DNA of 64,000 nucleotides from JANPPS01 sp964242575 (lineage in GTDB: Bacteria; Pseudomonadota; Alphaproteobacteria; Acetobacterales; Acetobacteraceae). A program made the translations under genes and the position numbers. Numbering within the stretch: the first letter of the stretch is position 1; each line of letters begins with the position of its first letter. Under the pieces are notes generated by a model. That model did no database searches, had not been told where the DNA came from, and saw only the letters and a list, made by a program, of their open reading frames with translations. The stretch is from the NCBI GenBank assembly GCA_964242575.1, contig CAXTCN010000008.1, forward strand, positions 1 through 64,000, in the 5' to 3' direction. Positions 34,757 through 44,185 of this stretch are shown here, one piece after another.

Positions 34757-36634
34757 ATGTTTTTTGAGTTCCAACATGGTGGCCACGCGCTCGCAAAGGG
34801 CGCCAGCCGCATGAGCGCCTTCCGGACCCGGCCGGACATCGTCTCACCGGAGCAGACCGGCGAGGACTTCGACCCGAACACGATGACCCCGTTCCGTTAC
34901 TTGACTGGCGCCGCCGAGCCGGACGACTTGCTTCCGGTCAGCCCGGCAACCGTCGCAGCCCTGGACAAGCTAGGCGAGGCCATTATCCAGCGTCCGCCAC
35001 CCGCCGATGTGGACAAACAGGATGACAACCCAGATTCCACCATCCCGCCGATCTTCACCTACTGGAGCCAGTTCGTTGACCATGAGCTGACCGCCCGCAC
35101 CGACCGCAACGAGGAGGTGAGCGACATCACCGTGGACGGCGCTGACTTGAAGCCGGTTGACCGGGCCACCGTCGAGCGTGATTTGCTGAACCGGCGCACC
35201 CCCGCGCTTGAGCTCGACTGCATCTACGGCGACGGCGTTCCGGGCGGCCACTGCCGCCAGAATGGCTACGCGAACGGCCGCAACATCCAACTGGCGCGCC
35301 GGATGCGCGATGGCGCCAAAATGCGGATCGGCACCGCCGAGGTGGTGAACCAGGGGCCAACCATACCGGGCAGCAACCAGCCCAACCCGTCCGACGGCCA
35401 GCCGAACGGGCCGGTTCCGCCGCCGGCCACCGACCTGCACCGCGACCTGCCGCGGATCGGCGCGCTGCTGGCGCTGGGCGTCGTCTCGGAGAACGATTTC
35501 CCCAAAAGCCTGCGGGACAGCCCCACGTTCCGGCAACGCGCGTTCATCGGCGACCCGCGCAACGATGAGAACCTGATCGTCGCGCAGTTTCATGTGGCCC
35601 TGCTGCGCTTCCATAACGCCGTCGTGGATTGGTTGCAGTTCAAGGACGCCCATGAGGACCGGCGGGACGCCGACCGGCTGTTCGAGGACGCGCGCAAGAT
35701 CGTGCGCTGGACCTTCCAGTGGCTGACGGTGAACGAGTTCCTGAAGACGCTGCTGCGGCCGGACGTGGTCGACCGGGTCATCAACGAGGGCGCGCCGCTA
35801 TACCGCGGCGAGTTGAAGGAGGCGCACGCGCCTTACATGCCGGTTGAGTTCTCGGTGGCGTGCTACCGGTTCGGACACTCGATGGTGCGCAACGTCTATG
35901 ATTACAACCGCAACTTCGGCCGGAAGCCGGCGGGCGGCCCAGGGTTCGTGCTGCCCAGCTCCACGCTCGACCTGCTGTTCCGCTTCACCGGCAAGTCCCG
36001 TGCGCCGTTCTTCGGGGCGACGCAGACGCTGCCGCACAACTGGATCATCGAGTGGGACCGGTTCGACGGCGCATCCCCGCATGACGCCAGCGACGGACTG
36101 CCGGCGCGGGCGGCGCGCAAGATCGACACGCACCTGGCGCCAAGGCTCGGGGCGCTGTCGAACGAGGGCGAGGACGCGGACCCGACCGACCGGGTGAGCA
36201 CGCTGTTGAAGCACCTGGCCCGGCGCAACCTGCGGCGCGGCTATCAGCTCTCGCTGCCGACCGGCCAGGCCATGGCACGCGCCGTCGGCGTCGGGCCGCT
36301 GAGCCGCGAGGAGCTGGGCCGGGGCAACAGCGCCGAGATGACGCAGGCCATGGAGGAGGGCGGTTTCTTCGAGCGGACGCCGCTGTGGTTCTATATCCTG
36401 AAGGAGGCCGAGGTGCGCGAGGACGGCGAGCGCCTGGGCGAACTCGGCAGCCGGGTCGTGGCCGAAACCATCATCGGCGTGATGCTGACCGACACGGAGT
36501 CTTACCTTGTGCAAAACCCGCACTGGAACCCGTCCCAGCCAACGCCGCGGTGCGGCGGGCCGGTGAAGCTGCCAGACGGGCAGACGATCCAGAAAATCAG
36601 TGACCTGCTCAAGTTCGCGGGCGTCGCGGCCTGA
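34757..36634 (+). CDS. Animal-type haem peroxidase
   Basis: 625 residues of the peroxidase-cyclooxygenase superfamily, uncommon in bacteria. The likely distal His is in FVDHELT (about 109), followed by a calcium-binding-like acidic loop. The catalytic Arg/Glu region follows NDENLIVAQFHVALLRFHN, and the proximal His is in FGHSMVRNVYDYN (about 374). It lacks a signal peptide, so it is either cytosolic or exported by another route. AGGAGG occurs nine bases before the ATG. It is divergent from the purine operon and convergent with the radical-SAM operon, separated from it by a hairpin. It may oxidise halides, phenols or a modified protein; the substrate is unknown. Confidence 0.87.
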   Translation: MFFEFQHGGHALAKGASRMSAFRTRPDIVSPEQTGEDFDPNTMTPFRYLTGAAEPDDLLPVSPATVAALDKLGEAIIQRPPPADVDKQDDNPDSTIPPIFTYWSQFVDHELTARTDRNEEVSDITVDGADLKPVDRATVERDLLNRRTPALELDCIYGDGVPGGHCRQNGYANGRNIQLARRMRDGAKMRIGTAEVVNQGPTIPGSNQPNPSDGQPNGPVPPPATDLHRDLPRIGALLALGVVSENDFPKSLRDSPTFRQRAFIGDPRNDENLIVAQFHVALLRFHNAVVDWLQFKDAHEDRRDADRLFEDARKIVRWTFQWLTVNEFLKTLLRPDVVDRVINEGAPLYRGELKEAHAPYMPVEFSVACYRFGHSMVRNVYDYNRNFGRKPAGGPGFVLPSSTLDLLFRFTGKSRAPFFGATQTLPHNWIIEWDRFDGASPHDASDGLPARAARKIDTHLAPRLGALSNEGEDADPTDRVSTLLKHLARRNLRRGYQLSLPTGQAMARAVGVGPLSREELGRGNSAEMTQAMEEGGFFERTPLWFYILKEAEVREDGERLGELGSRVVAETIIGVMLTDTESYLVQNPHWNPSQPTPRCGGPVKLPDGQTIQKISDLLKFAGVAA

Positions 36635-36669
36635 GCTGTCCGCCTCGTGCGTGGCGTACTGCGTTGACA

Positions 36670-36700
36670 ATGCCCGTCACCGGCGTCCGGTGGCGGGCAT
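36670..36700. terminator. Bidirectional hairpin between the peroxidase and radical-SAM operons
   Basis: ATGCCCGTCACCGG (36670-36683) and CCGGTGGCGGGCAT (36687-36700) pair over 14 bases with one G-T wobble around a 3-base loop. The hairpin lies 36 bases after the peroxidase stop and 30 bases from the convergent gene's stop, where a shared terminator is expected. No T-run follows on either side. Confidence 0.75.
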
Positions 36701-36706
36701 CTCCTG

Positions 36707-36728
36707 TAAGAGTCAACTAAGAGTCAAC
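36707..36728. repeat. Tandem 11-bp direct repeat
   Basis: TAAGAGTCAAC occurs twice without a gap (36707-36717 and 36718-36728), just after the hairpin and ending two bases before the stop codon of the convergent gene. The function is unknown; it may be a slippage product. Confidence 0.8.
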
Positions 36729-36730
36729 GC

Positions 36731-37213
36731 TCAATCACGGCTCAGCACGGCGAGCGAGTACACGGCCTGGGCAAGGGTCGGCTTGTCGATCATGTTGGCG
36801 AACCCGTCGTAGTCCGCTTGCAGGCCCGCCTCGTCGAAAATGCCGATCCTGTCCATCGCCGCCAGGGACGTAAGGCCCCACTGGGTGATGAAGTGCGGCG
36901 TGCGGTCGAGTTCGGAGAGAAGCTTCCGGTAGGTGCCGAGGTAGGTGATGCCCGGACGCTGCGCCGTGGCGAGCCGTGGCTCGGCGCTGGCCAACAGCCT
37001 GAGCATTTCGGCCGTGTCCGTGGCCTGGTAGTGCCAGGACACGACGACGGCGAACACGCCGGGCCGTGCGGCCAATGCCTGTTCCACCCGGTCCTGGGGA
37101 ACGGATACATACTGACTCATCGTCCGCACCTCTGGAACGACAATGAGCCGTTCCGGGGGTGGGAGCGTGTTCTTGCCCCCCAGCACAGCCGCCAACTCGG
37201 GAGTGAGGGCCAT
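36731..37213 (-). CDS. Unrecognised 160-residue protein in the radical-SAM operon
   Basis: I do not recognise this protein. It is 160 residues, with no signal peptide, no membrane segment and no cysteine. The N-terminal 35 residues are proline-rich and poorly structured (MALTPELAAVLGGKN, TLPPPERL), and the rest looks like a compact alpha/beta domain with aromatic-rich patches (SWHYQATDT, ITYLGTYRK, HFITQWGL). ATG 37213 has GGAGGTGG upstream. It is the third gene after the radical SAM enzyme and PqqD-like carrier, 18 bases behind the latter. It could be the substrate of the modification enzyme, with the flexible N-terminus as leader, or an accessory protein. Confidence 0.7.
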   Translation of the reverse strand: MALTPELAAVLGGKNTLPPPERLIVVPEVRTMSQYVSVPQDRVEQALAARPGVFAVVVSWHYQATDTAEMLRLLASAEPRLATAQRPGITYLGTYRKLLSELDRTPHFITQWGLTSLAAMDRIGIFDEAGLQADYDGFANMIDKPTLAQAVYSLAVLSRD

Positions 37214-37231
37214 CAAACCACCTCCAAAGGT

Positions 37232-37522
37232 TTAAGCATTGACATCGTAGCGTACCAGCAGGCCCGCCTCGAGCAGGTCGCGCAACCCAGCCTGCACGTC
37301 GCGTGCGGCGGAAGGCCGGCGGTCCCCGACGCAAGCCTCGTAGTTCGCAACAATGTCGGAGTAACCCAAGTTCTGGGCAAGCTCAAGAATGAGCCAGCAC
37401 GTCAAGTTCAACTCGTGCAGGCGGGCGCGCTCGGCGTCCAGCACGAGGCAACTGTCCCACTCAGGGACCGGCCGCACCCGCAGCTGCTCAGCGGCCCGGA
37501 AGCGCTCGGAGGTCGATGCCAT
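37232..37522 (-). CDS. PqqD-like peptide-recognition protein
   Basis: 96 residues matching the PqqD family (RiPP recognition element): a short N-terminal beta part (EQLRVRPVPEWDSCLVLD), an ELNLTCWLILELAQ helix, and a C-terminal winged-helix-like segment ending LLEAGLLVRYDV. PqqD-type proteins bind the leader of a precursor peptide and present it to a radical SAM enzyme. The start ATG 37522 lies inside the 3' end of the radical SAM gene (35-base overlap), so the two are translationally linked. No PqqA-like short peptide gene was found nearby. Confidence 0.85.
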   Translation of the reverse strand: MASTSERFRAAEQLRVRPVPEWDSCLVLDAERARLHELNLTCWLILELAQNLGYSDIVANYEACVGDRRPSAARDVQAGLRDLLEAGLLVRYDVNA

Positions 37523-38498
37523 GGTTCTGCTCCGAGCAAAACGGGTCGGGCGCGTCCCAATCCGCATGGAACGCGTAGGCGGTCGAACGGCAGCCGCCCG
37601 CCATTCTTTCCGACGAGCTGCAACCGCCGCAGTAATCCCGGCCGTGCGAGCCGGCGCGCAGCTTGCGGTATAGCGGCTGCTGCCACGTCGCCATGAAGCC
37701 GTGCGCGCGCACGTCGCCGTGATCGACATACTCGCGCAGGTAGGGACAGCCGATGGAGCGGCCCGTCGCGGTGACGGCGGCGCTCTCCCAGCAGCAGTTC
37801 GGGTTGCGCGGATGCCAGGATTGCATGAGCGCCAGCCCCGGCGGCAGGCGGAGCGCCGCCAGCGCCTGCGTCATCTCGGACAACGAGCACGCCAGTTCGG
37901 GCCAGCGCGCCCGCGCCCGGCCCAGCGGGTACAGCCGCAGCACGGAGGCGCGCTCGCAACCAAGCCTATGCGCCAGGTCAACGAACGCCTGCAGGTCGTT
38001 GATCGTGGCCCGGCTCAGGATCAGCATCGGCACCACCGTAAGCCCGGCCGCCCGGAGGGTCATGACGCCGCGGCACGTCTCCTCGAAGCTGCCGGGCCGG
38101 CCGGACCCATGGTCGTGCACCGCGGGCGTGCCGCCAAAGAAGTCGACGCAAACCGTCGCGACCCGGGCGTCCCGCAACGCGCTGGCGAACCCCAGGGAAA
38201 CACCCAACGCGTGCGTGCGCAGCCACGTCAGGAACCGGCCGCGGCAGAACGCCAGCAGCTCCAGCAGGTCGGGGCGCAGCAGCGGCTCGCCGCCTTCGAG
38301 CAGCAGCCCGATCGCGCCGGAATCGTGCAGGTCCTGCATCACGGCCAGCCACTCCGCCGTGGACAGCTCATGGGCGCCCGGCTCGGCGGTGCAGCCGCTG
38401 TAGCAGTGGATGCAGGCGAGCGGGCAGGCGTTGGTCAGCGACAGCGTCGCCTTGATTGGCCGGTCGAGCGTGGGGCGCACTGAAAGCTGGCCTCCCAT
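37488..38498 (-). CDS. Radical SAM/SPASM maturase, PqqE-like
   Basis: 336 residues. The radical SAM cluster motif CPLACIHC (Cys-x3-Cys-x2-Cys) lies near residue 25, followed by the SAM-binding GGEPLL (about 70). The C-terminal third has a SPASM-like set of cysteines: NCCWES, GCPYLREY, DYCGGCSSSE, GGCRST and PFC, enough for one or two auxiliary 4Fe-4S clusters. Enzymes of this group crosslink or trim peptides bound by PqqD-like partners. ATG 38498 has weak GGCGG upstream. It heads the operon with the PqqD-like gene and the 160-residue protein and is divergent from the cyclase gene across 64 bases. Confidence 0.9.
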   Translation of the reverse strand: MGGQLSVRPTLDRPIKATLSLTNACPLACIHCYSGCTAEPGAHELSTAEWLAVMQDLHDSGAIGLLLEGGEPLLRPDLLELLAFCRGRFLTWLRTHALGVSLGFASALRDARVATVCVDFFGGTPAVHDHGSGRPGSFEETCRGVMTLRAAGLTVVPMLILSRATINDLQAFVDLAHRLGCERASVLRLYPLGRARARWPELACSLSEMTQALAALRLPPGLALMQSWHPRNPNCCWESAAVTATGRSIGCPYLREYVDHGDVRAHGFMATWQQPLYRKLRAGSHGRDYCGGCSSSERMAGGCRSTAYAFHADWDAPDPFCSEQNHGIDLRALPGR

Positions 38499-38562
38499 AT
38501 GGCGGGACCGAGCGTTGCAGGGTACAAGCCGTTCTGTAAAGCAACCAGTGCGGCGGCGGATA

Positions 38563-41500
38563 ATGCGGTGTCAGGCTTGCAGTGCCGACAATCCTGCGGC
38601 CAACCGGTTCTGCCACCGCTGCGGCGCCGCGCTCGCGCGCCAGTGCAGCGCCTGCAACGCGATCAGCCCAGCCGACGCGCGTTTCTGCGGCCAATGCGGC
38701 GCGGTGCTCGTCGGCCCAGCGACCGCTCCCATTGAGGCGAAACAGGGCACAGCGCTGCTGGAGCGCCGGCAGGTCACGATCATGTTCATCGACCTGATCG
38801 GCTCGACAAGGCTGTCGCATTCGCTCGACCCGGAGGACTACGGCGACCTCATCCGCGAGTACCGGGACGCCGCCGGGCACGTCGAACGCTATGCCGGATA
38901 CATCGCAAGCCGGTTGGGGGACGGGCTGCTGGTGTACTTCGGCTACCCCGTGGCGCGCGAGAACGCGGCCGTCCGCGCCGTGCACGCCGCCCTGGCGCTG
39001 ACCGGCGCCCTACGCGTGCGCCAAGCCGAGTTGGCCGCCCGCTACGGCGAACCGTTGCATGTCCGGATTGGCATCGACACCGGCGTGGTGCTGGCCGGCG
39101 CCTTCGCCAGCAACAGGGTCGCCGAGCCGATGGCGGTGCTGGGCGATGCGCCGAATATTGCGGCGCGCCTGCAGGAGGTGGCCAAGCCGGGCGGCGTCGT
39201 TGTCGGACCGACCACCGCCCGCCTGGTTGCGCCGGTCGTCCAGCTCCGGTCCCGCGGCGCCGTCCGGCTGAAGGGCCTGCCCGAACCCATCGAGGTCCAC
39301 GACGTGGTCGAACCGGGCGGCGTGCCGTCCGAGGCGCTCGATCCGGTGCTGACGCGGTTCTTCAATCGCACCGCCGAGATCGCGACGCTGTGGGCGTGCT
39401 GGGAACGGGCCGCCACCGGATCTGGCCAGGTCGCCCTGGTGAGCGGCGACCCTGGCATTGGCAAGTCCCGGCTGGTGCGCGCCCTGCGTGACCGGTTGGA
39501 CACCCCCCATGCGCCGATGGCTGGACTGCGCGGGTTCGCCGCTGGATGGGGACAGCGCCTACGCGCCGATTGGCCGGCTAGTGCACAACGAACTCTGGGA
39601 AGGCTCGGCCTCGTCCAACGCCAGCGAGAGCGTCCTGGCGCCGTTGCAGCGCCTGACCGGCTGGTCCGAGGAAACCGCGGCGGTGGCTGCCGAGTCGCTC
39701 AACCTGTTCCCTGTCCCGGCGGAGGCCGCCGCCCTTATCAGCGGCTGGACGGCCGCCCGCAAGCGCCGGCTGTTGCAGCAGGAACTCAGCTCTTGGCTGC
39801 TGACGGACGCCCGGGGCTTGCCGACGGTGCTGTTCATCGATGACCACCAATGGCTCGACGCCTCCACGCGCGAGTTGGTCGATGCGCTGGTCGGCCTGGC
39901 CGCGTCGTGCCGCGCCCTGGTGGTGGTGGCCACGCGGCCGGGTCATCCGCCAGCCTGGGCGCACCTGCCGCACGTCACCCTCATCAGCGTCGCCGCGCTT
40001 AGCCCAGCCGAGGTGAGCGGCATGATCCACGAGCTGAGCGACGGCGCGCCGCTCACCTCGGACATGGTGGCCGGCTTGGCTGAGCGCGCCGACGGGGTTC
40101 CGCTGTTCGTCGAGGAGCTGACCCGTGCCGCGCTTAGCCGCACGATTGACGCGGCGGCCGATCAGCGTGTGCCAGCGACATTGCGCGACGCGCTCATGGA
40201 GCAGCTCGACCAACTGTCGCCGGGCCAGGACATGCTGCAGATCGGCGCGGTGATCGGGCGCGCGTTCTCGGCGCCACTGGTGAGCCGGCTGACCGGGATG
40301 CCGCAGGAGACGGTCGCGGATACCCTGGACCAGCTTGTTACCTCGAACACGCTGTTGCGGCGTCGTTCGGGCCAGGACGTGGAGTATGTCTTTCGGCACC
40401 AGTTGATACGCGATACCGCCTACGAAACCTTGCTGCTGCGGCGGCGCCAACATCTGCATTGTGCGCTGGCGGACTTGTTGCGCGATGACGCCGGGCTAGC
40501 CGCCGGGCGGCCGGACATCGTCGCCTACCACCTGGCAGAAGGCCGGCAGCTTGCGTCCGCGGTGGACTTCTACCTGCAAGCGGCCGCCCTCGCGCACCGG
40601 CGCGGCGCCCTGGTGGAGGCCCTGGCGCACTGCCAAGCCGCCAATAAGCTGCTGCCGCAACTCGCTGAAGCGGCGGAACGGCACACCAAGCAGCTTCTGG
40701 TCGAGGTCCAGCGCGGGTCCGTGTTGATCGCGCTCAAGGGCTATGCGGCGCCTGACGTGGAGCGGTGCTATGCGCGCGCTGCAACGCTCAGCTATGAGGT
40801 GGCGAACTGGCAGGCCCGTTTCGCCGCGCTCTGGGGCGAGAGCGCGTTCTATGGCGTGCGCGGCCCGTTCGAGCATGCCCGGCGCATCGGCTCGGCAATG
40901 CTGGCCCTCGCCCAAGGCGGCGGCGACACGTTGCTCAGCGCCGAGGCGGAGCGGCGCGTCGGGCTGATCTGCTTCATGCAGGGCGACATGGCTGCGTCGG
41001 CGCGGCACTACCAGGCGGCGCAGGCCTACTTCGCGCTGATGCAACACCCAGCGTCAACGCTTTACGGCACCTGTCCTTACCTGCTGACCCGCGCCAACCA
41101 TGCGTGGCTGCGCTGGTTCGAAGGCCAGCCCGCCGCGGCGATGCAGGAGATCACGGCGGTGGTGGCCGAGGCGCAAGCATCGGGCGACCAGTACACCCTG
41201 GCGTTCGCGCTGGGGTTGGAAGCGTCGATTTGCCAGCTCCGCCACGACGTTTCCGGAACCCGGCGAGCCGCCGAGATGTGCATCGAGATCAGCCAGCACC
41301 AGCTTTATACCTACTGGGAGGCTTGGGGTGAAATCTTCGCCGGCTGGGCGATGGCGGCCGATGGCGACGAGGGCGGATACGGCCAGCTCTGCGCCGGCAT
41401 CGACAGCTACCGCCAAACCGGCGCCATGCAGCTTGAACTCTATGCACAGGTCCTGCGGGCTGACGCGCTGTGCGGACGGAACGAGTGGCAACGCGCCGCC

Positions 41501-41830
41501 GAGGCCATCAATGAGGCCCTGCAGGACTCTGGCGCCGCGGCGCAGTACGCCGTGCCCCTCGCCTACATCGTGCGCGGCCGGGCTGCGGCAGCGCTCAACG
41601 AGGCTGCAACGAGTGCGTCGGCGTTCGCGCAGGCGGCCGAGGTCGCACGGCGCCAGCCTGCGCCCATGCTGGAGCTGTGCGCCCGGCTGGAGCTGTCCGA
41701 GGTCAGCACGGAGTTGCAGAACCAGGAGCGCGAGTTGGTCCGCGCCCTGGCCGGCCGCGTCACGTTGGAGGCAGGCGGGCAGTATGCCGCGCTCAGCAAA
41801 CAGCGACTCCTGGCCGCCCTGCGAGGTTGA
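38563..41830 (+). pseudogene. Class III adenylate/guanylate cyclase with AAA sensor and TPRs, frameshifted
   Basis: About 1089 codons if one base is removed. The N-terminus is a double zinc ribbon (CQACSADNPAANRFCHRCG, then CSACN and FCGQCG), then a class III cyclase (FIDLIGSTRLSH, GDGLLVYFGYP, IGIDTGVVLAG, LGDAPNIAARLQ), an ATPase with Walker A GDPGIGKSRL and Walker B LFIDDHQW, and TPR-like helices to the end. The reading frame changes after a run of six C at 39503-39508: upstream reads to RDRLDTP, downstream continues as MRRWLDCAGSPLDGDSAY. As written, a 427-residue cyclase (to 39843) and a separate AAA-TPR frame from about 39458 would be made. Assembly error, phase variation and true decay are all possible. 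Confidence 0.85.
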
Positions 41831-41844
41831 GGCGCCCTTGGAGC

Positions 41845-43842
41845 CTATTTCCTGTTCCAACGCCGCCGGTGCCGGCCGGACAACGCTCCGAACGGGCCAG
41901 CCACCGGGGCGTCGGCCGGCGCTGCCGGGGGCGGAAAATCCGGATTGGTCCTGAAACGCAGGTGCCGGCCGGGCAAGGCCGCGAGCATCTGCGAGGCCGG
42001 CGCCGGACGCCCGTACAGGTACCCCTGCGCCTCGTTGCAGCCGCATGCGGCAAGGAACGCCGCCTGTGCCTCGGTCTCCACCCCTTCCGCGACCACTCTG
42101 AGACCGAGCCCGCGCCCAAGCGCCAGCACGGCCTCCACGATGGCAACGTCGCCCCGATGCCCGGTGCTGCCCTGGGCGCCTGGGGTGCACAGGTCGGACA
42201 CGAACTCACGGTCGATCTTGAGGCGGCTCAAGGGATAGCGCTTGAGCGTCGAGAGCGAGGCGAAGCCGGTGCCGAAATCATCGAACGCGATGCCCACGCC
42301 GGAGGCATGCAGCGCGTGCAGCGGCGCAAGCAGGCCGTCGTCATGGCGCAGCGCGATGGTCTCGGTCAGCTCAAGCTCCAGCGCCGACGGCGGCAGCACG
42401 CAGCGCGCCAGGGCGTCCCGCACCGTAGCTTCCAGGTTGCCCGCACGGATTTGCTCGGCGAACAGGTTGACGCCAACCCGTAAGTTCAAGCCCTGCGCGC
42501 GCCAGGCCGCGGCTTGGCGGCAGCCCTCGTCGATCACCCAGTTGCCGACCGCCTCCGCCATCGGCCCGGCCTCCAGCGCATCGAGGAACACGCCCGGCAA
42601 CAGCAGGCCGTGTTCCGGATGACGCCAGCGCAGCAGTCCCTCCGCCCCGACCAGGATGCTGCGGGCCAGGCAGACCTGCGGCTGGAAGTGCAGCTCGAAC
42701 TCGCCATTCAGCGCCGCCCTGCGGACTTCCTCCTCCAAGGCGCGGCGGGCCATGTACTCGTCCCGCATCGCCGTGTCGAACACCCGGAACTGCCGGCCGC
42801 CCTCGGCCTTGGCCTGATACAACGCGAGGTCCGCGCTGGCCAACAGGTTGCCGACTTCGGGCGAGGCCGCGACCGCCACGCCGGCGCTGGCACCCACGCG
42901 GAACTCCCGCCCCGCGACCAGGAACGGCGACGCCAGGCTTTCCTGGAACGCATGCGCCAGCTCGCAGGCCAGCCCAGTGTCCTCGCAGCCGGGCAGCAGG
43001 GCCGCGAACTCGTCGCCGCCCAACCGGCCCAGCGTTCCGCGGCCGGCGAGGGCGGTCGTCAGGCGCTGGCCAACCTCGACCAGCAACGTATCGCCGGCAG
43101 CATGGCCGACCGTGTCGTTCACGTGCTTGAAGCCGTCGAGGTCAAGCAACACCATCGCCGTCGGCTTCGCTTCCGCCTCGGCCGCCTCGATCAGCTCCCA
43201 AAGCTTGGCGCGGTTGGCGCACCCTGTCAGCGGGTCGTTGTGGGCAAGGTGGCGCATCCGGTGCTCGACCCGGCGCAACTCCATCCGGTCCATCACCAAG
43301 GCGGCCAACCCGGTTAGCAGGCGGGTCTCGCGCTCATCCAGCGCTGGGCGCACGACCCGGTCGGCGACGCACAGCGTGCCGATGCGGTGGCCGTCGAGGC
43401 CGCTGATCAGCGGCGCTCCCGCATAAAAGCGGAAGCCAGCCTCCCCGACCACGAAAGGGTGGGCGGCGAACCGCACGTCGGCGGTCAGGTCCGGCACCAC
43501 CATCACGTCATCGCTCAGGACCGCGTAGGCGCAAAACGCGCCGCGCCGCGGAATGGTGTCCACCTCGATGCCCGAGCGGCCTTTGACGGTCAGGTGATCC
43601 TGGCCGACTAAGTTAATCAGGCCGATTGGCAAGTTGAACAAGTCGGCCGCCATGGTGGCGAAGTGGTCAAAGTCGGCTTCGGGCGCGGTATCGGCCAGGC
43701 CATAGGCATTGAGCGTGCGGAGACGCTGGTCCTCGTGGCTCAAATCGTGGACCCTTGATTTCGCGTGCCGTGGTGGGACTACCGTGGCCGCTGAGCTGAC
43801 ACCGCCTCTCGGCGCCAGGATGTCTTTTTGATTGTCGAGCAT
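41845..43842 (-). CDS. GAF-GGDEF-EAL cyclic di-GMP protein
   Basis: 665 residues. A GAF domain (about 40-190) is followed by a canonical diguanylate cyclase domain with GRLGGDEFAALL and no RxxD inhibitory site, then an EAL domain. The EAL signature reads AEGLLRW (EGL in place of EAL), while VNLFAEQ, LELTETI, the metal-binding DDFGTGFASL, LKIDREFV and VAEGVE are present, so phosphodiesterase activity is plausible. It makes and/or degrades cyclic di-GMP under a small-molecule signal sensed by GAF. ATG 43842 is chosen; an alternative start at 43971 would add 43 residues. It is convergent with the cyclase gene, leaving 14 bases. Confidence 0.88.
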   Translation of the reverse strand: MLDNQKDILAPRGGVSSAATVVPPRHAKSRVHDLSHEDQRLRTLNAYGLADTAPEADFDHFATMAADLFNLPIGLINLVGQDHLTVKGRSGIEVDTIPRRGAFCAYAVLSDDVMVVPDLTADVRFAAHPFVVGEAGFRFYAGAPLISGLDGHRIGTLCVADRVVRPALDERETRLLTGLAALVMDRMELRRVEHRMRHLAHNDPLTGCANRAKLWELIEAAEAEAKPTAMVLLDLDGFKHVNDTVGHAAGDTLLVEVGQRLTTALAGRGTLGRLGGDEFAALLPGCEDTGLACELAHAFQESLASPFLVAGREFRVGASAGVAVAASPEVGNLLASADLALYQAKAEGGRQFRVFDTAMRDEYMARRALEEEVRRAALNGEFELHFQPQVCLARSILVGAEGLLRWRHPEHGLLLPGVFLDALEAGPMAEAVGNWVIDEGCRQAAAWRAQGLNLRVGVNLFAEQIRAGNLEATVRDALARCVLPPSALELELTETIALRHDDGLLAPLHALHASGVGIAFDDFGTGFASLSTLKRYPLSRLKIDREFVSDLCTPGAQGSTGHRGDVAIVEAVLALGRGLGLRVVAEGVETEAQAAFLAACGCNEAQGYLYGRPAPASQMLAALPGRHLRFRTNPDFPPPAAPADAPVAGPFGALSGRHRRRWNRK

Positions 43843-44185
43843 GGGGTTTCCGCCTGTGCCGCGTCGCCCGTTCCGGGTGTCCTCGGTCGGCTTGCGCAAA
43901 CGCTGCGCCAGGCGGTGGGCAACAGCCGCGCCGGTCCCTGCATAGGGGCCGGCCATTCGCGGCACCGACATATCGACTCACGCCGCCCGCTAGGCCGAAC
44001 ACCACTCATAGCCATGGGGTGCACGCCAAACTGCTTGATTTGATGGACGAAAGCCTGCTCACGTCTATGACCCACGTTCTCCTCAGCGGAAAACTGCTTA
44101 ACGCTTATGGGACATTTCTAACATTTGCGCAGCGCTGCCGCATTCTATTTCGACATTATATAAACGTTATAGTGACGTTACGCAC
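43843..44185. other. Intergenic region between the GGDEF-EAL gene and ureG
   Basis: 343 bases holding the promoter of the GGDEF-EAL gene (minus) and the end of the urease operon. The part from about 44095 to 44185 is AT-rich, with a small inverted repeat AACGT-N7-ACGTT near 44164-44180. No gene is supported. No strong terminator hairpin was found directly behind ureG. Confidence 0.4.
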
